This document shows, one piece after another, positions 59,301 through 64,000 of a stretch of 64,000 bases of DNA (position 1 is its first letter; every line of letters begins with the position of its first letter). Below the pieces are notes generated by a model, which saw nothing but the letters and a program-made list of their open reading frames with translations, ran no database searches and had not been told where the DNA came from. The position numbers were made by a program, and so were the translations under genes. The stretch comes from Tritrichomonas musculus (Eukaryota > Parabasalia > Tritrichomonadida > Tritrichomonadidae). The stretch covers positions 8,804,001 through 8,868,000 of the forward strand of contig JAPFFF010000002.1 of the NCBI GenBank assembly GCA_039105265.1. Reading direction: 5' to 3'.

Positions 59301-59664
59301 TGCTGTTTTGGCCCAGTCACTTCACGTGCACCCTGAAGTTGTCACTTTTTGTCCCGAGCATCCTCAAATTATTCTGCCTAATCCAAAGGCAAAAGAAACA
59401 CTTCACTGCTCAATCCGATCTTGCCAGATGATTCTCTGCCCTGTCTGCAACGAGTGGCACAGAGAAGGAGAATGCAAGAACTACAAGTGGGAGGGAATGA
59501 GGTGCCCAGGATGCGGAAAGCCGACTGTTAAGGATGTCGGATGCAACCACATATCTTGCTTGTGCGGTGCTCACTGGTGCTACAAATGCGGAGCTGGTCC
59601 ATTCAAAACAGCAAAAGAATGTTACGACCATATGTCAAAGGTCCATCAAGGGTACTTTGATTGA
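56353..59664 (+). CDS. RBR-type E3 ubiquitin ligase with an in-frame TAG
   Basis: A lysine-rich disordered N-terminus (residues 1-200), a long middle part of unknown fold, a cysteine cluster (CIFVCNES and CLCSECF, near 875-905) that may be a degenerate RING1, then an IBR-like domain (FCPEHP, CSIRSCQMILCPVC, HREGEC) and a Rcat/RING2 (RCPGCGKPTVKDVGCNHISC, CGAHWCYKC). In RBR ligases the Cys of GCNH receives ubiquitin from E2. The frame is open from 56353 to 59664 except for one TAG at 59248-59250, with the same frame on both sides. The product would be 965 residues without the IBR-Rcat part or about 1,103 with it. The TAG may be a sequencing error, a young null mutation or readthrough. The C-terminal third is clearly more GC-rich than the start. 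Confidence 0.8.
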
Positions 59665-60121
59665 GATAATTAAATATATAATAATTATTATTTATAAATA
59701 AATTTTTTTATTTATTATCTCAATCATTTGAAACTGCTAAATACATCATTTCCCTGAAAATAGACATCAATGACATCAACGAAGATGAAGAAACAATTTT
59801 ATATTTTGTTTATAATTCTGGAAATTATCAACTTCTTAAATTTATTATCTAAATTATTAATTTATTATAAAATTTAAAGTTTTTTTTTTTAACATTAAAA
59901 AAATTTCCCAATATTTCAAGTAAATACTAATATTTTTGAAATATATTGTTATTTTATTTTTGAAATAATTTTGATAATCTTTTCAAATTATTTGAAAATT
60001 TCATAAATTTATTTTTATAAAATTCATATATTTTTTATGCATTCAATTTTTTGAAAAGATTTCATATTGAAAAATATAAATAGAATCAAATTGAATTTGC
60101 TTGAAAAATATTTTTTTAACT
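59665..60121 (+). pseudogene. Intergenic stretch with an ankyrin fragment
   Basis: At about 59,714-59,850 a single plus-strand frame reads SFETAKYIISLKIDIND and INEDEETILYFVYNSG, then NYQLLKFII and stop. This is two diverged ankyrin repeats without a start. It is probably a scrap of an ankyrin gene, perhaps related to the remnant at 54.6-56.1 kb on the other side of the ligase gene. The rest is AT-rich spacer. Confidence 0.6.
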
Positions 60122-60127
60122 TCATTT
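60122..60127 (+). promoter_or_regulatory. Inr-like TCATTT before the C2-like gene
   Basis: TCATTT lies seven bases before the ATG and fits the trichomonad initiator core and its usual close spacing. It is a short motif, so support is modest. Confidence 0.35.
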
Positions 60128-60133
60128 TTCTAA

Positions 60134-60643
60134 ATGAAAGGTTTAAACATTCATCTCAAATCATTCAAATTGAATCAAAACCTTGTTAGCAGCAATGATA
60201 AAGTCCGTGTGAGTATTACAACATTCCCAGAAGGGAATAAAGAAGCATTTATAACAGAAGCAAAGCAAATGAATTCAGTTAATCATGATTTTAAGGTTAA
60301 TATCACAGACAAAACACAAGATATTATTGTTGTTTTCCGAAAAATGGAAATTCTTCAAGATCCAATTATTGCATCTACAACAATCAGTTCTAAAGAGCTT
60401 CCCACAACATTAAACAAAGCTGAAAATAAGTCCTTTGAAATTTATGAACCAGCACAAAAAAGCAACAAAGATCGACATGTTTTTGGTCAAATGCAGATTC
60501 AATTTACATTAACATCAGCTTTTCCAGTTTCACAATCCAAAGAGAACAACCAACAAAAGAAGAAGACTCAAAAGAACTTTTATTCAGAACTTGATGAAAA
60601 AAATGAAGAAATACCATATTCTGTTTTTCTCCACGATGATTAA
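60134..60643 (+). CDS. C2-like domain protein, function unknown
   Basis: A 169-residue intact protein. Residues 1-125 alternate strand-forming segments in C2 fashion (MKGLNIHLKSFKLNQNL, KVRVSITTFPEG, DIIVVFRKMEI, HVFGQMQIQFTLTSAF). The calcium-binding aspartates of classical C2 domains are not evident, so membrane binding, if any, would be calcium-independent. The C-terminal 40 residues are charged (NNQQKKKTQKNFYSELDEKN). The family is not firmly recognised. Confidence 0.5.
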   Translation: MKGLNIHLKSFKLNQNLVSSNDKVRVSITTFPEGNKEAFITEAKQMNSVNHDFKVNITDKTQDIIVVFRKMEILQDPIIASTTISSKELPTTLNKAENKSFEIYEPAQKSNKDRHVFGQMQIQFTLTSAFPVSQSKENNQQKKKTQKNFYSELDEKNEEIPYSVFLHDD

Positions 60644-61642
60644 TTAGAATTTTGTTATCATCAATAAATGTTTATAAAGGATATATATATATTTTTTTTT
60701 TTTTTTTTTTTTTGACCTCAAATTTCATTAAATTGGTCAAATATGATCGTTAAAAATAAAAATAATAAACGGGCTGAATTTTTCTTATTATTAGGGTTTT
60801 ATATAAAATTGCGGTTACCCTCAATTTTGAATGCCCCCTTGAAAATCAAATTCAATTTTTTCTGATAAAAGTACCGATTTCGAGATCACGATCAATAAAT
60901 AAAATCATTAAAATCGATATGCGCCATTATATTATATATCATCAAACATGATTAGTTTACTGATTTATTTTGAGTCCTAGAAAGAATAGTTAGATTATTT
61001 TTACATATAATATATTTTTTTAAACTTTTGTTTTTGGTTTGAAATATGATAATAATATTGAAATTGCGAATTTGTAAATGTTTTTGAGTGTCTAGCATGA
61101 AATTTTTAGTTTTCAACTTATCTTATTTGATATCTTTTACCATATAATCCAGTTCATTAAAATAGTAAAAGAAAAAAGATCTTCCTGATATTTGTTAAAC
61201 TTAAGTATACATAAATTAGCACTAATAACTGAAATTTTAGATAATTTTTTGACATTAGAAAATTAGTAATTTCTAATAGAAAATGCAAATATGATTATAT
61301 TTATTATCATGCCTAATGGTTTATACAATACATAACATTTGATTTGAAAGTTTTTGAATATAGAGAACTAATCAATAATTTGGAATAATTGAAAAATATT
61401 CATAATTAAATATAGATAATTAGTTTACAACTTTGATAAATAATATATTTATTAAATTAAAATCATATAGATGATTTAAATGTTGAGATAAATAAAAAAC
61501 AAAGATTAAAATATTGAATAGTTTACATATAATGTTTTCTGAGTTTAAAAACCTTACTTATTATCTTAAAAAGTTAATAATACGATTTTTAACCACTGAA
61601 AAAGTTGTCACCAAATAAAATCTTAAATTTTGACAAAGCAAA
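60644..61642. other. Gene-free stretch with T run
   Basis: A 22-base T run at 60692-60713; the rest is AT-rich DNA without supported frames or inverted repeats. Confidence 0.5.
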
Positions 61643-62446
61643 ATGGATGTTAGTTTCCGAGATATTGTAGGAAAAAAACATACAATCAAAATATCTCCAG
61701 ATAAACCTATAAAAGATACAAAAGACGAACTTTTTACCAAATTTAAAGCTGATCCAAAAAAAAAAGATATTAAGTTTACTTATAACAAAAATCAAATTGA
61801 TGAAGATGCTACATTCGAAAGTATTGGATACAAAGAAGGAGAATTTATTACATTTCAATTAATAAAACGTACAGAGGCGAAACCAATATCTAAAACAGTT
61901 GCTCCCCCAGAAAAAGAAGATAATAACAAAAAACCCGAACAACAAGTTCAAGCAAATAAAAGTTTACCGCAACAACCTAAGCCAGAAAAACCTCCAGAAT
62001 CACAAAAATCACAAATATATGATGAAACAATCGTTCCAATAACAAAATCTCCATATCCAAGAGTTGATTCTTCACAACCATATCCAATACCAGATCAAAC
62101 GCAAGAAAATATTGATCGTCAGAATTGCATAAATATTCGTCGTATCTTAGTAAATAACGGAATCAACCTTATCATTGACGCTCTCCAAAATATTAATCCG
62201 GAACTTTCCGAACGCGTAAAAGCTAATCCAGAACCTTTTTGTTTGCTGCTAGGATTGGCAAAACCAAGCAATTCAGGCGAAAGCAATTTTAATTCTGAAG
62301 AAATAATGTCTGAGTATACGCGAGAAGAAAAAAATTCAATAGAAAGGCTAAAAAAGATAGAGCCAAACCAACAAAAAGTTCTTCAAGTTTTTGAAGCTCT
62401 CGGAAGAAATGAAAATAATGCAAAATTAATTTTGCAAAATTTATAA
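61643..62446 (+). CDS. RAD23: Rad23-like proteasome shuttle protein
   Basis: A 267-residue protein. Residues 1-78 form a ubiquitin-like domain (MDVSFRDIVGKKHTIKISPD, FTYNKNQIDEDATFESIGY). A proline/lysine-rich linker follows. Residues about 163-206 match the XPC-binding/STI1 segment (NNGINLIIDALQNINPELSE, PEPFCLLLG). Residues about 225-267 are a UBA domain (EEKNSIERLKKIEPNQQKVL, then QVFEALGRNENNAKLIL). Rad23 proteins carry ubiquitinated clients to the proteasome and stabilise XPC/Rad4 in nucleotide excision repair. The usual first UBA between the UBL and XPC-binding domains is not seen; its place is taken by a low-complexity linker. At 267 residues it is shorter than yeast Rad23 (398). Confidence 0.87.
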   Translation: MDVSFRDIVGKKHTIKISPDKPIKDTKDELFTKFKADPKKKDIKFTYNKNQIDEDATFESIGYKEGEFITFQLIKRTEAKPISKTVAPPEKEDNNKKPEQQVQANKSLPQQPKPEKPPESQKSQIYDETIVPITKSPYPRVDSSQPYPIPDQTQENIDRQNCINIRRILVNNGINLIIDALQNINPELSERVKANPEPFCLLLGLAKPSNSGESNFNSEEIMSEYTREEKNSIERLKKIEPNQQKVLQVFEALGRNENNAKLILQNL

Positions 62447-62885
62447 ATTCGAAATTACTATAAGCTAATATTTATATAAACGAACTTTATATAATTTGGT
62501 GCAATATTTTTTTATGCCATAAAAATACTGTTTTATTCAGATATTTTGAAAATAATTATAATAGCTTATTTGAAAAAGTGGCCACAATTTTTTGTGAAAA
62601 AGAATATTCTTTTTTTTTTTTTTTTTATATGTATACATACAATTTGCCAAAATAAATAAAAAAACAAATAATCGATGATAATTTCAAATGAAAAAAATAA
62701 AACATTGAAAAAATACCTTTTGAAAATAAACGTCTGCTATTTAAAAATGTGTAAAAAACTTTTTCATTAGTAATTGAATCCAATTTGAATACTTAAGATT
62801 GAAAATATTCAAATAAATAAAAGAAAATTCAAACTATTCAAATTTCGAAAAAATTTTTCTTTTTAGTTGAATTCATAATCAGATC
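62447..62885. other. Intergenic stretch with T run
   Basis: A 17-base T run at 62610-62626, and AT-rich DNA without a supported gene. Confidence 0.4.
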
Positions 62886-63728
62886 ATGATAACCTCAAAT
62901 AATCATGAAGTATTTTCCCCACCATTAAACAATGATGATTTACCCAAAAATAGAATCCCTTTCCCACAAATTTCTTTTTTTAATGCTCAAAGAAATTGTG
63001 ACAAAATAAAAGAAATCTTACCAAATAGTCCAATTGACACATCAGAAATCAAAGGAGAAATGACAACAAGCAACACAAATGATACTGAATCTAGAAATAT
63101 TAATATCTTGAAAACAGAAAATATTGATGAAAATAGAGAAAATTGTATATTAAATGAAACATTAACTCACATGCCAAAAACAATCAATTCATTAGAACAA
63201 TACAAGAGGAAAAATAATGAAGTGCACATTAAAAAAAGGAGAACCAGAGTTCCTTTCACATCAGATGAAGATGAAAAATTGAAAATGCTTGTGAGACAAT
63301 TGGGAAGAAAAAATTGGACAAAAATCTCAATGCTCATGAATGGAAGATCTCCAAAACAATGTCGTGACAGATACAGTAACTATTTAATTCCTGGCTTTTT
63401 CAACGGGCAATGGACAAATGAAGAAGATCAACTGCTGATTAGGCTTTATGAACAAAATGGCCCAAAATGGTCCCTCATCAAGCAATTCTTTAATGGACGC
63501 ACAGCAAACTCTTTGAAAAATAGATGGAATTATTTTTTGTCCTATAAATATGAGAAATCAAATTCTATAAATGATTCATTTGAAAAAGAAAACCAAAAAA
63601 GTGACGTTGATTTTGATGATGAAAGAGACAATAATGATGAATTTGTTGAAATGGTTTACCATGATAATGACTTGCTGAATTCAATTAATAATTCAATCAT
63701 TGAAAATGATTGGTTTTTAATCGATTAA
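62886..63728 (+). CDS. R2R3-type Myb DNA-binding protein
   Basis: A 280-residue intact protein. The first 115 residues are hydrophilic and look disordered. Two Myb repeats follow: residues about 118-170 (VPFTSDEDEKLKMLVRQLGR, KNWTKISMLMNGRSPKQCRD, RY) and about 172-222 (GQWTNEEDQLLIRLYEQNGP, KWSLIKQFFNGRTANSLKNR, WNYF). The spaced tryptophans and the recognition helices RSPKQCRDRY and RTANSLKNRW are preserved. The C-terminus is acidic. Two-repeat Myb proteins are transcription factors in trichomonads, some binding promoter elements of adhesin genes; the target here is unknown. Confidence 0.92.
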   Translation: MITSNNHEVFSPPLNNDDLPKNRIPFPQISFFNAQRNCDKIKEILPNSPIDTSEIKGEMTTSNTNDTESRNINILKTENIDENRENCILNETLTHMPKTINSLEQYKRKNNEVHIKKRRTRVPFTSDEDEKLKMLVRQLGRKNWTKISMLMNGRSPKQCRDRYSNYLIPGFFNGQWTNEEDQLLIRLYEQNGPKWSLIKQFFNGRTANSLKNRWNYFLSYKYEKSNSINDSFEKENQKSDVDFDDERDNNDEFVEMVYHDNDLLNSINNSIIENDWFLID

Positions 63729-64000
63729 ATTCAATAGTAAAAAAAGTTTTGATTTTAATAAAATTTTTATAAAAATAACTGTTATATTTTTGTTGTTAAA
63801 ACTTTTAAATTGTTTAATACAGATTTGAGTAATACTTTTAAAAAGCAATTTTACAAATTTGAGTAATACAGAAATTATGTAAGACAATTGAAAATTTTTA
63901 TCAAAAAGTTCACCTTTTGATTTATTTTCTATATAAAAGTATTTTCTATACTCTTTCAAAAATTAGAGCTTTTTCTGAAGAGTGAAATATTAATATCGAT
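63729..64000. other. Downstream region at the window end
   Basis: AT-rich, no gene seen. A duplicated phrase near 63,825 and 63,860 (TTTGAGTAATAC) is the only repeat noticed. Confidence 0.4.

Noticed and set aside
61589-61858. Minus-strand frame across the Rad23 start
   Set aside because: It is antisense to the ubiquitin-like domain and has no recognisable features.
63717-63959. Minus-strand 80-codon frame after the Myb gene
   Set aside because: It has AT-rich chance composition, no motif, and overlaps the Myb stop region.

Overview
The window is AT-rich eukaryotic DNA that looks like a parabasalid protist of the Tritrichomonas type. The reasons are BspA-type leucine-rich repeat surface proteins, many ankyrin/DUF3447 and BTB-like proteins, a Polinton/Maverick of the trichomonad kind, almost no spliceosomal GT-AG introns in the large genes, short intergenic spaces and an Inr-like TCATT motif near some start codons. 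The genus is inferred from family content, not from a marker gene.

Layout. 1 to about 12,760 is the right-hand part of a Polinton/Maverick; its left end lies outside the window. It carries a fibre-like protein, a KilA-N protein, two small proteins, an RVE-type integrase and a very large protein-primed DNA polymerase whose C-terminus looks like an AEP primase. Its gene-free stretches hold repeats and a tRNA-like sequence. From 12.84 to 13.44 kb lies a truncated BTB-like/LRR gene ending in a 47-base A run. From 13.5 to 21.1 kb two convergent ankyrin genes show the most striking feature of the window: every ankyrin repeat is an isolated open island of exactly 90 bases, stopped at the same codon position and separated by AT-rich minisatellite spacers. 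From 21.5 to 28.5 kb is a graveyard of host genes (kinase-Sel1, tyrosyl-tRNA synthetase, PLP-dependent decarboxylase) around an intact BTB-like/glycine-rich protein. From 28.8 to 34 kb lie an intact BTB-like/P-loop GTPase, a dead Rac-type GTPase and an intact Rab. From 34 to 45 kb lie foldback and terminal-inverted-repeat elements, a membrane-anchored BspA protein, a beta-helix fragment, a MATE transporter, tRNA-Ile(GAT) and a cytoplasmic LRR protein. From 45.2 to 47.3 kb is a GC-richer relic of an unidentified mobile element with a tyrosine-recombinase fragment. From 47.6 to 64 kb lie a Polo-like kinase, an unknown protein, two TIR elements, a decayed ankyrin gene, an RBR E3 ligase with an in-frame TAG, a C2-like protein, a Rad23 homologue and an R2R3 Myb protein.

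How the genes fit together. There is no operon logic; this is a mosaic of housekeeping and regulatory genes (Rab, PLK, Rad23, RBR, Myb, MATE, tRNA) among expanded lineage families (BspA, ankyrin, BTB-like) and mobile DNA. Three genes share a BTB/BACK-like front half and carry different C-terminal modules (ankyrin repeats, glycine-rich domain, P-loop GTPase), which suggests one scaffold family with interchangeable outputs. Many frame breaks could be real decay or assembly indels in homopolymers; this cannot be settled from the sequence alone.
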